DNA of 5,150 nucleotides from Prevotella sp. (lineage in GTDB: Bacteria > Bacteroidota > Bacteroidia > Bacteroidales > Bacteroidaceae): assembly GCA_017424205.1 (NCBI GenBank), contig JAFPAS010000113.1, positions 1 to 5,150 on the forward strand, written 5' to 3'. The notes beneath the pieces are model-generated. The model was not told the DNA's origin. It did not search any database and was given only the letters and a program-made list of their open reading frames with translations. Positions 5,056-5,150 of the stretch are shown here, one piece after another. Numbering within the stretch: the stretch's first letter is position 1; each line of letters opens with the position of its first letter. A program made the translations under genes and the position numbers.

Positions 5056-5107
5056 ACAGGCAGCTGAAGACATGTCTTTGGGCTGCTTTTTTTTTGCCTG
5101 TATTTTT
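5056..5107 (+). terminator. Intrinsic terminator of rpmH with alternative pairings
   Basis: GCAGC (5060-5064) pairs with GCTGC (5082-5086) around an inner AAGA/TCTT hairpin, followed directly by nine T (5087-5095), a standard intrinsic terminator. A second, overlapping pairing, ACAGGCA (5056-5062) with TGCCTGT (5095-5101), encloses the first and is followed by ATTTTTCC. The two pairings share bases and cannot form together. A small separate hairpin, TACGC/GCGTA (5037-5052), precedes them. Confidence 0.75.
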
Positions 5108-5150
5108 CCTCGGCTTTTATGTGGTCTATGTTGTTTTTGTTAGATTGCAT

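Noticed and set aside
5043..5150. 35-residue - strand frame at the right edge, beginning MQSNKNNIDHIKAEEKYRQKK
   Set aside because: It runs through the rpmH terminator (its KKK comes from the T-run) and touches the window edge. It could be the tail of a convergent gene, but nothing visible supports that.
1..5150. CRISPR arrays, insertion sequences, attachment sites, defence or toxin modules
   Set aside because: No spaced direct repeats, transposase-like proteins, terminal inverted repeats or recognisable defence domains were seen in any frame.

Overview
The window looks like chromosomal DNA from a member of the Bacteroidales, most likely Prevotella or a close relative. Three things point there. 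Several intergenic regions carry the Bacteroidetes promoter pattern (a TAnnTTTGC box with a degenerate TTTG about 19-20 bases upstream). The bL34 protein reads like the Bacteroidales version. rpmH and efp are divergent neighbours, and intergenic DNA is AT-rich. The genus is an inference from overall protein character, not from a search.

Left edge (1-550, + strand): the C-terminus of an unrecognised protein ends at 161. Four bases later comes a small reading frame for a 52-residue one-helix membrane protein, but it is broken by an exact 11-bp tandem duplication (180-203). Next is a stand-alone transcription unit: a well-formed promoter (389-420), about 125 nt of non-coding, hairpin-rich sequence, and a strong intrinsic terminator (519-550). 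I read this as a small structured RNA gene that I cannot assign to a family. Positions 551-683 hold no supportable gene, only an antisense reading frame without a convincing start. A hairpin at 684-728 has T-tracts on both sides and separates this region from the convergent operon.

Centre (753-3926, - strand): four co-directional genes in transcription order are a membrane-anchored family 2 glycosyltransferase, radC (JAMM/UPF0758), a MIP18/DUF59 iron-sulfur assembly protein, and lpxH (UDP-2,3-diacylglucosamine hydrolase of lipid A synthesis). Gaps are 30, 115 and 35 bp with no internal terminator seen, so they probably form one operon. The outer genes act on envelope glycans or lipid A; radC and the Fe-S gene have no obvious functional tie to them.

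Right edge (4025-5110): efp (elongation factor P, - strand) and rpmH (ribosomal protein bL34, + strand) diverge from a shared roughly 200-bp region with a clear Bacteroidetes promoter for each. efp ends at its own hairpin terminator (4025-4068). rpmH ends at a compact terminator with a run of nine T.

Most of the window is ordinary housekeeping sequence. The parts that merit a second look are the 11-bp duplication in the small membrane-protein frame and the orphan RNA gene beside it. I see no CRISPR array, tRNA, rRNA, insertion sequence or recognisable defence system.
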